Shown here: positions 1 through 7,918 of the stretch, piece by piece
How positions within the stretch are numbered: position 1 is the first letter of the stretch
Layout of the letters: each line of letters starts with the position of its first letter
Origin: Geodermatophilus poikilotrophus
GTDB taxonomy: Bacteria; Actinomycetota; Actinomycetes; Mycobacteriales; Geodermatophilaceae
NCBI RefSeq assembly: GCF_900111455.1
Contig: NZ_FOIE01000012.1
Coordinates: 35,038-99,037 of the forward strand
DNA length: 64,000 bases
Reading direction: 5' to 3'
Position numbers and translations under genes: made by a program
The notes under the pieces: model-generated
Databases searched by the model: none
What the model saw: the letters and a program-made list of their open reading frames with translations, nothing else
What the model was told of the DNA's origin: nothing

Positions 1-99
1 ATCGCGCTGCTGGTCACGGGCAACTGGGTGCTCTCCGAGCTGGTCACCTTCACCCAGGGCCTGTTCGACTCGCTGCCCCGCCTGCTCGACCGGACGTAG
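1..99 (+). CDS. fliQ: FliQ, flagellar export protein (C-terminal fragment)
   Basis: The window opens inside this gene; 32 codons and a TAG stop are visible. The end of the protein (WVLSELVTFTQGLFDSLPRLL) has the hydrophobic-then-amphipathic pattern of the FliQ C-terminus, which closes the second transmembrane hairpin. FliQ is a small inner-membrane subunit of the flagellar type III export gate, together with FliP and FliR. The assignment rests mainly on position: fliR starts 5 nt downstream and flhB and flhA follow, the usual actinobacterial order. The start codon and first half lie outside the window. Confidence 0.85.
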   Translation: MALLVTGNWVLSELVTFTQGLFDSLPRLLDRT

Positions 100-104
100 C
101 GGCC

Positions 105-869
105 GTGGACCTCGAGGTCCCGGCGGGCACCATGGCGGCGCTGCTGCTCGGCACCGCCCGCGCCACCGGCTTCGTCCTGCTGGCCCCGCCGTTCAACTCG
201 AAGAGCATCCCGGCCCCGGTGAAGGGGGCGCTGGCGCTGGCCCTGTCGGTCGCGCTCATGACCCGCATCGCCCCGGAGCTGCCGGACCCGACCACCGGCT
301 TCCTGGTGGTCGGCGCGGTCACCGAGGTCGCCATCGGGGCGGCGCTGGGCTTCGTCGTCCACGTGCTGTTCGCCGCGGTCCAGTACGCCGGCGACCTGAT
401 CGACCTCACCGGCGGCTTCTCGCTGCAGCCGGCCTACGACCCGCTGTCGATGACGACCAGTTCCTCGGTCGGCCGGCTGCACTACCTGCTGGCGACCACG
501 CTGCTGTTCACCAGCGGCGGCCACCTGCTCGTCGTGCGCGGCTTCGCCACCTCCTACGAGGGGCTGCCGGTCGGCGGGTCGGTGCCGACCGAGCAGCTGG
601 CCCAGGTGCTCATCACCGCGCTGTCGCTGATGTTCCTGGCCGCGCTGCAGATCGCCGGGCCGATGGTGGCGGTGCTCCTGCTCGCCGACGTCGCGCTCGC
701 CCTGCTGTCGCGCGCCGCGCCCGCGCTCAACATCTTCTCCTTCGGCTTCCCGGTGAAGATCATGCTGACGATGGCCCTGCTCGGCCTGACCTTCCCGCTG
801 CTGCCCCCCGCCCTGGACGCGCTGCTCGAGCACGCGGTCCGGGCGATGGTCTCCCTGCGGAGCGGGTGA
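105..869 (+). CDS. fliR: FliR, flagellar biosynthesis protein
   Basis: This is a 254-residue, very hydrophobic protein with about six predicted membrane segments, the normal FliR length. Landmarks are an early ARATGFVLLAPPF segment, the DLTGGFSLQPAYDP loop, and a C-terminal FSFGFPVKIMLTMALL stretch typical of FliR. It forms the export gate core with FliP and FliQ. GTG at 105 lies 5 nt after the fliQ stop, so the two genes are translationally close. The next gene, flhB, starts 107 nt downstream after a spacer holding a small perfect inverted repeat. Confidence 0.93.
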   Translation: MDLEVPAGTMAALLLGTARATGFVLLAPPFNSKSIPAPVKGALALALSVALMTRIAPELPDPTTGFLVVGAVTEVAIGAALGFVVHVLFAAVQYAGDLIDLTGGFSLQPAYDPLSMTTSSSVGRLHYLLATTLLFTSGGHLLVVRGFATSYEGLPVGGSVPTEQLAQVLITALSLMFLAALQIAGPMVAVLLLADVALALLSRAAPALNIFSFGFPVKIMLTMALLGLTFPLLPPALDALLEHAVRAMVSLRSG

Positions 870-893
870 TGGGCCCGACGGCGGCGTCCACCC

Positions 894-914
894 GGCGAGA
901 TCGGCGATCTCGCC
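894..914. repeat. Inverted repeat between fliR and flhB
   Basis: This is a perfect 9-bp inverted repeat (GGCGAGATC / GATCTCGCC) with a 3-nt loop in the 107-nt fliR-flhB spacer. No T-run follows it. It could attenuate transcription or stabilise the mRNA end; being inside an operon, it is not a clear terminator. Confidence 0.5.
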
Positions 915-976
915 CGGCTGCGCCCTCCCAGGCGTGCGAGCTCGACGGTCTCGCCGGGCACGGGAGGGGGTGAGCC

Positions 977-2110
977 GTGGCCAAGGACGGACCGGGTGGG
1001 GAGAAGACCGAGGACCCCACTCCGCAGCGCCTCAAGAAGGCGCGCAAGGAAGGCCAGATCCCCCGGACCCAGGAACTGGGCACCTGGGTCGGCGCCGCGG
1101 TGGCCAGCTTCCTGCTGCCGATGCTGGTGCGCAACGCGTTCGACGAGGTCGGCGCCATGTTCGTGCAGGTCGGCGTGGTCGTCGAGGCCCCCGAGGTGGA
1201 GGCGGTCACCGCCCTGCTCGGGCAGGCGCTGGACACCTTCGTCACCGTCGCGCTGCCGATGGCGGTGGCCCTCATGGTCGTCGGCGTCGCCGCGACCGCC
1301 GCGCAGGGCGGGGTCGCCGTCACCGGCAAGCCGATGAAGCCGACGCTGAAGAAGCTCAACCCCTTCCCGGGGGTGAAGCGGATGTTCGGCGGCCACGGGC
1401 TCTGGGAGGCGACCAAGGCGGTCATCAAGACCGCGGCGCTGGGCACCGTCGTCGTCGTGACCAGCGACCGCGCCCAGCAGCTGGTGTCGTCCGCCGGCGC
1501 GCTGCCGCTGTCGGCGATCACCGCGACCTTCACCGACTCCGCCGTCCTCATGATCCGCGTCGTCGCGGTCACCGGCCTGGTCATCGCGGTCGCCGACTAC
1601 CTCATCGTCCGCAAGCGGACGATGAAGGAGCTCAGGATGAGCAAGTACGAGATCCAGCAGGAGCACAAGAACTCCGAGGGCGACCCACACGTGAAGGCCC
1701 AGCGCCGGGCCACGCAGATGGCGATGTCGCGCAACCGGATGATGGCCGAGGTCGCCGACGCCGACGTCCTGCTGGTCAACCCCACCCACGTCGCCGTCGC
1801 GCTGAAGTACGAGCCCGACCGCGGCGCGCCCCGCGTCGTCGCGAAGGGTGCCGACGAGGTCGCCGCGAAGCTGCGCGAGCGGGCCGCGGAGGCGGGGGTG
1901 CCGTTGGTGCAGGACGTCCCGCTGGCCCGCGCGCTGCACGCCTCCTGCGAGATCGGCCAGGAGGTGCCCGCGCAGCTGTTCACCGCGGTCGCGCGGGTGC
2001 TGGCGTTCGTCATGCAGCTGTCGGCCCGCGGCGTCCGCGGCGGCTTCCACCGGCCCGGCTTCGCCGCACCGGACGTCGAGGACCTGCCCCGGGCGGGCGC
2101 CCGCCGCTGA
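977..2110 (+). CDS. flhB: FlhB, export substrate-specificity switch
   Basis: This 377-residue protein starts with the characteristic FlhB head (GEKTEDPTPQRLKKARKEGQ). Four membrane segments fill the first two-thirds, followed by a cytoplasmic domain with the autocleavage motif NPTH at residues 268-271; cleavage falls between N268 and P269. FlhB switches the flagellar export apparatus from rod/hook to filament substrates. GTG at 977 is preceded by GGGAGGGGG, a strong ribosome binding site. The C-terminal tail after VMQL is about 35 residues of low-complexity sequence, not unusual in high-GC species. A 73-nt spacer separates it from flhA. Confidence 0.96.
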   Translation: MAKDGPGGEKTEDPTPQRLKKARKEGQIPRTQELGTWVGAAVASFLLPMLVRNAFDEVGAMFVQVGVVVEAPEVEAVTALLGQALDTFVTVALPMAVALMVVGVAATAAQGGVAVTGKPMKPTLKKLNPFPGVKRMFGGHGLWEATKAVIKTAALGTVVVVTSDRAQQLVSSAGALPLSAITATFTDSAVLMIRVVAVTGLVIAVADYLIVRKRTMKELRMSKYEIQQEHKNSEGDPHVKAQRRATQMAMSRNRMMAEVADADVLLVNPTHVAVALKYEPDRGAPRVVAKGADEVAAKLRERAAEAGVPLVQDVPLARALHASCEIGQEVPAQLFTAVARVLAFVMQLSARGVRGGFHRPGFAAPDVEDLPRAGARR

Positions 2111-2183
2111 GCGGACCCTCCTGTCCCCACCAATCGCGGACCCGCGGTAGGGGCCGGCGGGGCGGCTGCGGCGGGCGTGACGG

Positions 2184-4277
2184 GTGGGGCGGACGGCGGT
2201 GCCCCGGCGTGGGCGTGCTGCCGATGAGTCGTCCGTGCGAGGAATCTCGAAGGCCGCCGTCCCGATCGGCGTGGTGGCCATCGTCCTCATGCTGGTCGTG
2301 CCGCTGCCCGCCGCGGTGCTGGACCTGCTGCTGGGCCTGAACATCACCGCGTCGCTGCTGATCCTGCTGGTCGCCATGCAGATCAAGCGGCCGCTGGACT
2401 TCGCCGTCTTCCCGTCGCTGATCCTGATCGCGACGCTGTTCCGGCTGGCGCTCAACGTCTCCTCGACGCGACTGGTGCTCACCGACGGCTACGCCGGCAA
2501 GGTCATCGAGGCCTTCGGGCACTTCGTGATCGGCGGCTCGCTGGTCGTCGGTCTGGTGATCTTCGTGATCCTCACGATCATCCAGTTCGTCGTCATCACC
2601 AACGGTGCCGGCCGCGTCGCCGAGGTCGGCGCCCGCTTCACCCTCGACGCGATGCCCGGCAAGCAGATGGCCATCGACGCCGACCTCAACGCCGGGCTGA
2701 TCAACGAGAAGCAGGCCCGCAGGCGGCGCACCGAGGTCACCGCCGAGGCCGACTTCTACGGCTCGATGGACGGCGCCTCGAAGTTCGTCAAGGGCGACGC
2801 CATCGCCGCCATCATCATCACGCTGATCAACCTCATCGGCGGGATGGCGATCGGCGTCGTGCAGCTGGGCATGGCGCCCGGCGACGCCGTCTCCACCTAC
2901 TCGCTGCTGACCGTCGGCGACGGCCTGGTCTCCCAGATCCCCGCGCTGCTGCTCTCCACCGCGACCGGCATCATCGTCACCCGCTCGGCCTCCGACGCAG
3001 ACATGGGCAGCGACCTTCTCGCCCAGCTCGGCCGCTTCAAGCAGCCGGTGCGGATCGCCGGCGGCGCCGCCCTGGCGCTGTGCCTGATCCCCGGCCTGCC
3101 CAAGCTGCCGTTCCTGGTCATCGGCGGGCTCTTCCTGCTGATGGCGGCGCGCATGCAGGAGACCCCGGACGTCGACGAGGACGCCGACCCACAGGCCACC
3201 GCGGACGACGAGCCCCAGCCCGACTCCCCCGAGGCGATCGCCGACAAGATGCGCGTCGACCCGCTGGAGCTCGAGGTGGCCTTCGACCTGGTCGACCTGG
3301 TGGACGCCTCCCGCGGCGGCGACCTGCTCGACCGCGTGAAGGCGCTGCGCCGGAAGGTCGCCATGGAGACCGGCCTGGTCATCCCGCTGGTGCGCACCCG
3401 CGACAACCTGGACCTGCCCGCCTCGCAGTACGTCATCTGGCTCAACGGCGTCCCCGCGGCCAAGGGCACCTCGCCGGCCGGCACCGTCCTGGCGATCGGC
3501 GACATGCTCGACGGGCTGCCCGGCCGGGCCACCCGCGAGCCGGTGTTCGGCCTGCCCGCCAAGTGGGTGCCGGTCGAGCTGCAGCGGCAGGCCGAGATGG
3601 CCGGCGCCACCGTCGTCGACCGCTCGTCGGTCATCACCACGCACCTGGCCGAGGTCGTCCGGCAGAACGCCGCCGACCTGCTCGGCCGGGAGGACGTGCG
3701 GCTGCTGGTCGAGATGGTCAAGCGGACCCACCCGATCGTCGTCGAGGAGCTCACCCCGACGCTGCTCACGCTGGGCGAGATCCAGCGGGTGCTGCACGGG
3801 CTGCTCGCCGAGAACGTCTCCATCCGCGACCTGGTGCGCATCTTCGAGGCGCTCTCGGTCCGGGCGAAGGTGTCCAGCGACGTCGACGGCCTCGTCGAGG
3901 CCGCCCGGACGGCGCTCGGGGCGGCGATCAGCCACCCGTACGTCACGCCCGACGAGCGGCTGCACGTCATGACCCTCGACCCGTCGTTCGAGCAGCGCCT
4001 GCTCGAGGCCGTGCGGCAGAGCGAGGCCGGTCAGGTCCTCGCCCTGGACGCCGGCACGGTCGACGCCCTGGTCAACGGGTGCTCCGGCCTGCTGAGCGAC
4101 GCCGAGCGCCTGGGCCTGTCCCCCGTGCTGGTGTGCTCGCCGCAGGTGCGGGCCGCGCTGTCCCGCCTGATGCGTCAGGTCCTGCCCCGCCTGCCGGTGA
4201 TCTCCTACACGGAGGTCTCCCGCACGGCCCAGATCGAGTCACTGGGAGTGGTGAACGGTGCCGTTGCCGTCCGTTGA
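2184..4277 (+). CDS. flhA: FlhA, flagellar export gate component
   Basis: This is a 697-residue FlhA. The N-terminal half has about eight membrane segments beginning KAAVPIGVVAIVLMLVVPLP, and the FHIPEP-family signature ADFYGSMDGASKFVKGDAIA lies near residues 190-210. The C-terminal half is the cytoplasmic domain that docks chaperone-substrate complexes. The start is uncertain: GTG at 2184 gives a 17-residue extension, while an in-frame GTG at 2235 gives a head closer to family length. Neither has a strong Shine-Dalgarno. The last 20 nt overlap the next gene, implying coupled translation. Confidence 0.95.
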   Translation: MGRTAVPRRGRAADESSVRGISKAAVPIGVVAIVLMLVVPLPAAVLDLLLGLNITASLLILLVAMQIKRPLDFAVFPSLILIATLFRLALNVSSTRLVLTDGYAGKVIEAFGHFVIGGSLVVGLVIFVILTIIQFVVITNGAGRVAEVGARFTLDAMPGKQMAIDADLNAGLINEKQARRRRTEVTAEADFYGSMDGASKFVKGDAIAAIIITLINLIGGMAIGVVQLGMAPGDAVSTYSLLTVGDGLVSQIPALLLSTATGIIVTRSASDADMGSDLLAQLGRFKQPVRIAGGAALALCLIPGLPKLPFLVIGGLFLLMAARMQETPDVDEDADPQATADDEPQPDSPEAIADKMRVDPLELEVAFDLVDLVDASRGGDLLDRVKALRRKVAMETGLVIPLVRTRDNLDLPASQYVIWLNGVPAAKGTSPAGTVLAIGDMLDGLPGRATREPVFGLPAKWVPVELQRQAEMAGATVVDRSSVITTHLAEVVRQNAADLLGREDVRLLVEMVKRTHPIVVEELTPTLLTLGEIQRVLHGLLAENVSIRDLVRIFEALSVRAKVSSDVDGLVEAARTALGAAISHPYVTPDERLHVMTLDPSFEQRLLEAVRQSEAGQVLALDAGTVDALVNGCSGLLSDAERLGLSPVLVCSPQVRAALSRLMRQVLPRLPVISYTEVSRTAQIESLGVVNGAVAVR

Positions 4278-6504
4278 GGCCGTGTCCCGCGAGGGCGCCA
4301 TCGCCGCCGCGCGGGAGAAGTACGGCTCGTCCGTCCGGATCGTCGGCATCCGCCGCGTCCGCACGGGCGGGGTGATGGGCTTCTTCACCACCGAGCGCTT
4401 CGTCGCCGAGGTCGAGGAGGTCGGCCCGCCGCCCGTCGTCGAGCGCCGCCCGGCGTCGAAGGCCGAGTCGCTGGCCCGCATCGAGGCCGCGCTGCGCCGC
4501 GACCCGGTGCTGCCCGACCCGGTCGACGAGGTGGCCGACCTGCTCGGCGGCGACGCCGGCCAGCCCGCCGTGGGGCTGTACTCGCGGACCTCCGCGCCGC
4601 GCGCCGCCCGTCCGGCTGCGGCGAGGGGCTTCCGCAGCGCCCCGGCCGCGGCTCCCGCTCCGGCCCCGGCCCCGGCCCCGGCTCCCGCTCCGGTGGCTCC
4701 CGTGGTGGACGCCGCGCTGCCGCCGTCGCCGTTCACCGCCGCGCTCGCCCAGATGGTGGCCCGCGACGTCGACGTGCGGGAGGCCGTGGACGAGGCGATC
4801 GCCGCCGTCGCGACTGCCGTTCCCGCTGCTCCGGCTGCCGCCCTCGCTCCGGCCGCTCCTCCCGCGCCCGCTCCGGCTCCCGTTGCCGCCGCCGCTGCGC
4901 CGAAGCCCGCCCCGGCCCCGGCCCCGGCTGCTGCGCCGGCGCCGGCTCCCGTTGCCGCCGCGGCTGCGCCGGAGCCCGCCCCGGCGCCCGTCGCGGCCGC
5001 GACGCCCGCGGTGGCCGTCGGCCCTGACACCCCCTCCGACGACGACCTGGACGCCGGGCTGGACATCCTCTGGGGCTCGGCTCCCACGCCGGCTCCTGCT
5101 CCGCAGCCGGCCGCCGTCCCGCCGCTCACCGCCGCTGCGGCACCCGTTCCGGCTGCGGGCCCCGCGGTCGTCCCGCCGGCGCCGGTCGTCGAGCCGGAGC
5201 CCCTCGCGGTGCCCGAGTGGGTGCCCGAGCCGGACTTCGCCACCGGGCCGATCACCTCCCGGGAGGAGGCGATCGCCGAGGTGCTGCGCGCTGCGCTGGC
5301 GCACGACACGTCCGACGTGGCGCTGACCCAGCTGCTGCGCGGCGTGCTGGCCGGCTCCTCGCCGGACGAGCACGAGGCCGCCCGCACCGATGACGCGTGG
5401 GGCGAGGTCTCCGCCGAGGCGCACACCGCCGAGATCCCGGTGTGGGTGGACGCGACCGCCGAGGCCGACGAGTGGGAGGTGGAGGCCGACGTCCTGGCGC
5501 CGACCGCCAGCGACCCGGCTCCGCTGCCCGCCGACGCCACCACGATCCTGCCGCCGCTGTCGCTGCTGCCCCCGCCTGCGCCGGGCACCGCGCTGGCCGT
5601 GCCGCCGCTGCTGGGCCGGCCGCCGGTGCCGCCGGCGATCGGTCGTGCACCGGGGCAGTCGGTCGCCCGCGTGGCGCCGCCGGCCGCAGAGGCCCCGCTG
5701 GCGACCGTGACCCGGCTGCCCGTGGACAAGCGCGCCGCCGCCTGGCGCCGCTCTGCCCCGATGGTCGTGCCGTCGGTGCGCGGGCGGTCGACGTCCGGCG
5801 GCGCCACCGGTCCGCTGCCCGGCGCGGCCGAGGACGCCCTCATCTCCCGGTTGCTGGAGCTCGGTGTGCCCGAGCGGCTGCTCGGCGGGGACTTCGCCGT
5901 CGAGGTCGCCCGGCGCGGGGCCTACGCCGCGCTGACCCGCGCGCTGGCCGCCGGTCTGCCGGCCGCGCCGGCCCTGCCGTCCGGGGCGGGCGACGTGCTG
6001 CTGGTCGTCGGGCCCGGCGTCGAGACCCTCGCCGCCGCCCGCTCGCTGGCCGCCTCGCTGCGACTGGACGGCGAGCAGCTGCAGTGGGCCTCCCGCGGCG
6101 ACCTGGCCGCGCTGGCTCCGCGCGACAACCGGATCACCAGCATCGACACGGCCCTCGAGCGCAAGCAGGAGGCCGACCGGTCGAGCGCGCTGACCATCGT
6201 GGCCGTCGACGTCCCGCTGCGTTCCGGTGGCGGCGCCTGGCTGGAGCAGATGGTCGCGGTCTTCGCGCCCGTCGGCGTGTGGGCGGTCGTGGAGGCCACC
6301 CGCAAGCCCGAGGACGTCGGCCCGTGGCTGGACGCGCTGCCCCGCGTGGACGCGCTCATGGTCCAGGACACCGACCTCACGGCCGACCCGGCCGCGGTGC
6401 TCGGCCGCACCTCCACGCCCGTGGCTCTCCTCGACGGCGCCCGGGCGACCGCCCACCGCTGGGCCTCGCTGCTGTGCGAGCGGCTGGAGAGCTCGGGGGC
6501 ATGA
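4258..6504 (+). CDS. FlhF-like protein with degenerate GTPase P-loop
   Basis: This 748-residue protein sits where flhF normally follows flhA. Residues 1-60 resemble the FlhF N-terminal domain (an REGAIAAAREKYG-like helix, then VRIVGIRRVRTGGVMGFF). Residues about 110-340 are a long Ala/Pro-rich linker. Residues about 525-748 resemble an SRP-type NG GTPase fold: an ISRLLELGVPERLL N-domain helix, then a DVLLVVGPGVETLAAARSLA segment where FlhF has GPTGVGKTTT. At residue 585 onward the Lys and Thr of the Walker A loop are missing, so GTP binding is unlikely. FlhF GTPases position polar flagella. I infer a scaffold or localisation role without catalysis. GTG at 4258 overlaps flhA. Confidence 0.7.
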   Translation: MPLPSVEAVSREGAIAAAREKYGSSVRIVGIRRVRTGGVMGFFTTERFVAEVEEVGPPPVVERRPASKAESLARIEAALRRDPVLPDPVDEVADLLGGDAGQPAVGLYSRTSAPRAARPAAARGFRSAPAAAPAPAPAPAPAPAPVAPVVDAALPPSPFTAALAQMVARDVDVREAVDEAIAAVATAVPAAPAAALAPAAPPAPAPAPVAAAAAPKPAPAPAPAAAPAPAPVAAAAAPEPAPAPVAAATPAVAVGPDTPSDDDLDAGLDILWGSAPTPAPAPQPAAVPPLTAAAAPVPAAGPAVVPPAPVVEPEPLAVPEWVPEPDFATGPITSREEAIAEVLRAALAHDTSDVALTQLLRGVLAGSSPDEHEAARTDDAWGEVSAEAHTAEIPVWVDATAEADEWEVEADVLAPTASDPAPLPADATTILPPLSLLPPPAPGTALAVPPLLGRPPVPPAIGRAPGQSVARVAPPAAEAPLATVTRLPVDKRAAAWRRSAPMVVPSVRGRSTSGGATGPLPGAAEDALISRLLELGVPERLLGGDFAVEVARRGAYAALTRALAAGLPAAPALPSGAGDVLLVVGPGVETLAAARSLAASLRLDGEQLQWASRGDLAALAPRDNRITSIDTALERKQEADRSSALTIVAVDVPLRSGGGAWLEQMVAVFAPVGVWAVVEATRKPEDVGPWLDALPRVDALMVQDTDLTADPAAVLGRTSTPVALLDGARATAHRWASLLCERLESSGA

Positions 6505-6725
6505 GCCCGCTGCGCTGGGACGTGCTCGCGGTGTCGTTCCTGCTCGCCCTGCCGCTGCTCGCCCTGGGCCTGCGCGGCGACCTGGGCACGCACGACGTCG
6601 TCACCCGGCTGCCGTGGTGCCTGGCGGCGGGTTGGGCCGTGGTGGCGCTGCTGCGCTGGGCCGGCACGCCGCGCCCACCGGCCGGCTCCCCCGCCGACGA
6701 GGACCCCGGCCCCGCGGCACCCTGA
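6501..6725 (+). CDS. Small two-helix membrane protein
   Basis: This is a 74-residue protein whose ATG overlaps the stop codon of the FlhF-like gene (ATGA), so it belongs to the flagellar operon. Two hydrophobic stretches (VLAVSFLLALPLLALGL and LPWCLAAGWAVVALLRW) suggest two transmembrane helices, followed by a short Pro/Asp-rich tail. I do not recognise a family. Coupling to the operon suggests a flagellum-linked or simply co-transcribed membrane protein. It is short, but overlap, composition and codon use support it as real. Confidence 0.65.
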   Translation: MSPLRWDVLAVSFLLALPLLALGLRGDLGTHDVVTRLPWCLAAGWAVVALLRWAGTPRPPAGSPADEDPGPAAP

Positions 6726-6758
6726 CCGCCGGTCGCTCGTCGCCCTCGCCCCCGGACC

Positions 6759-6826
6759 CCCTGCCGGGGTTCCTCGTGCATCGCCGGTTCTGCGGGATCC
6801 GCAACCCACGAGGAACCCCGGCAGGG
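6759..6826. repeat. Nested hairpin element, left copy
   Basis: This is a perfect 20-bp inverted repeat: left arm 6759-6778, right arm 6807-6826, arm sequence CCCTGCCGGGGTTCCTCGTG. The 28-nt loop holds a smaller imperfect hairpin (GGTTC...GATCC). The core 6761-6824 is exactly 64 nt long and aligns without gaps to the element at 7836-7899 (about 49 of 64 positions by eye). It lies 33 nt after the stop of the small membrane protein gene and 79 nt before the AbiEi-like gene. It could be a bidirectional terminator, a REP-like repeat or the end of a mobile unit. Confidence 0.8.
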
Positions 6827-6905
6827 CGCTGTCCACAGGTGCTCCGCCGTCCACGGATCCCGTCCGGCGCTCCCCGGGACTGCACGACCGGACCACGGTG
6901 GGGAC

Positions 6906-7829
6906 GTGGAACCCGACCGCCTCGTCCTCCGTCGGCTGGCCGTCACCGGGGGGTGGACCGACGACGAGCTCTCTCGGCACGTGCGCGACGGCGCCCTCAC
7001 GAGACTCCGTCGGGGCGCGTACGTCGCCGGTGCCGACCTGGTGACCGACGAGGTGCGCCACCACCTGCTCGTCCGCGCCACCCTCGCCTCACTCCGCCGT
7101 CCCGCGGTCGTGAGCCACCAGTCGGCCGCCGTCCTCCACGGCCTCCCGCTGTGGGGCGTACGGCTCGACCGCGTGCACGTCACCCGCCGGCCGCCGGCCT
7201 CCAGTGAGGCGGGTCGCTGTCTCCGCACCCACGTGGCCCGGTTGGCCGACCACGAGGTGACGACGGTCGAGGGGCTGCTGGTCACCGACCCGGTGCGGAC
7301 GGCGCTCGACCTGGCCCGGTCGCTGCCGCTGGAGCCGGCCGTGGCCGCGCTGGATGCTGCGCTGCACCGCGGGCTCCTGGCGAGGCCGGTCCTCGAGAGC
7401 CGGGTGCAGGAACTGGCCGGGACACCCGGGAGCCGTGCGGCCGCCCGGGCGGTGACCTTCGCCGACGGACGCAGCGAGAGCGTCGGCGAGAGCCGCAGTC
7501 GCGTCCTCCTCCATGGCCTCGGCCTGGCACCGTCCGCGCTGCAGCGGACCATCCACTCCGCTTCCGGGCTCTTCCTCGGTCGCGCAGACTTCGCCTGGGA
7601 GGAGGAGCGGGTGGTCGGTGAGTTCGACGGCCGCGTCAAGTACGGCCGCGCGCGGCGCCCCGGTCAGGTCCCCGCGGACGTCCTCTTCGAGGAGAAGCGT
7701 CGTGAGGACGCCATCCGCGACGAGGACTGGGGCGTGGTGCGCTGGACGTGGTCGGACCTCGTGCCCGGCACGGTGGTCGGCGACCGGGTGAGTCGCGCCC
7801 TCGTCCGCGGCCGCCGTCGGTCCGGCTGA
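6906..7829 (+). CDS. Solitary AbiEi-type antitoxin / DUF559-like protein
   Basis: This 307-residue protein matches a family common in actinobacteria. Residues 1-70 are a winged-helix-like N-terminus (WTDDELSRHVRDGALTRLRRGAYVAG) like the AbiEi type IV antitoxin N-terminal domain. The middle has the usual VVSHQSAAVLHGLPL and TDPVRTALDLAR segments. The C-terminus has a Vsr/DUF559-like core (RADFAWEEERVVGEFDG...KY) resembling a PD-(D/E)xK nuclease site. No AbiEii-type nucleotidyltransferase toxin is adjacent, so it is an orphan. Two related 64-nt hairpins flank it. GTG at 6906 has only a weak ribosome binding site (GGTGGGG). Its role, whether regulator, nuclease or part of a mobile element, is unknown. 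Confidence 0.75.
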   Translation: MEPDRLVLRRLAVTGGWTDDELSRHVRDGALTRLRRGAYVAGADLVTDEVRHHLLVRATLASLRRPAVVSHQSAAVLHGLPLWGVRLDRVHVTRRPPASSEAGRCLRTHVARLADHEVTTVEGLLVTDPVRTALDLARSLPLEPAVAALDAALHRGLLARPVLESRVQELAGTPGSRAAARAVTFADGRSESVGESRSRVLLHGLGLAPSALQRTIHSASGLFLGRADFAWEEERVVGEFDGRVKYGRARRPGQVPADVLFEEKRREDAIRDEDWGVVRWTWSDLVPGTVVGDRVSRALVRGRRRSG

Positions 7830-7835
7830 CCCCAT

Positions 7836-7899
7836 CTGCCGGCGTTGCTCGCGCTGTGCCGGTCCTGCAGGACCCGCAGTGCACGAACAACGCCGGCAG
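7836..7899. repeat. Nested hairpin element, right copy
   Basis: This second 64-nt element starts 7 nt after the stop of the AbiEi-like gene. Outer arms 7836-7851 and 7884-7899 pair over 16 positions with one mismatch. The inner loop holds a perfect 14-nt palindrome, GGTCCTGCAGGACC, at 7861-7874. Compared with the left copy (6761-6824), pair 8/57 changes from G-C to C-G and pair 12/53 from C-G to G-C, so pairing is kept. It also lies between convergent genes and could terminate both the AbiEi-like gene and phoH. Confidence 0.8.
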
Positions 7900-7918
7900 T
7901 GCCGCAGGAGCGGGTCGG

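Noticed and set aside
554..2482. Long antisense open frame opposite fliR, flhB and flhA (642 codons, minus strand)
   Set aside because: Low-complexity Arg/Gly/Asp-rich translation with no family resemblance; it is the expected shadow of GC-rich coding sequence on the other strand, whose genes are unmistakable.
4630..5010. GCTCCGGCCCC-type tandem repeats
   Set aside because: They encode the Ala/Pro linker of the FlhF-like protein in frame, so they are coding low complexity and not a separate repeat element.
4072..6456. Antisense open frame of 794 codons opposite the FlhF-like gene
   Set aside because: Made of Arg/Gly/Ser repeats caused by the Ala/Pro-rich coding on the other strand; no start signal or recognisable domain.
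6906..7829. Complete AbiE toxin-antitoxin pair
   Set aside because: No AbiEii nucleotidyltransferase gene is adjacent; the neighbours are a membrane protein and phoH.
7836..7899. Insertion sequence ends
   Set aside because: No transposase domain or target-site duplication was found; the two hairpins are in direct orientation, and the enclosed protein lacks a known transposase motif.
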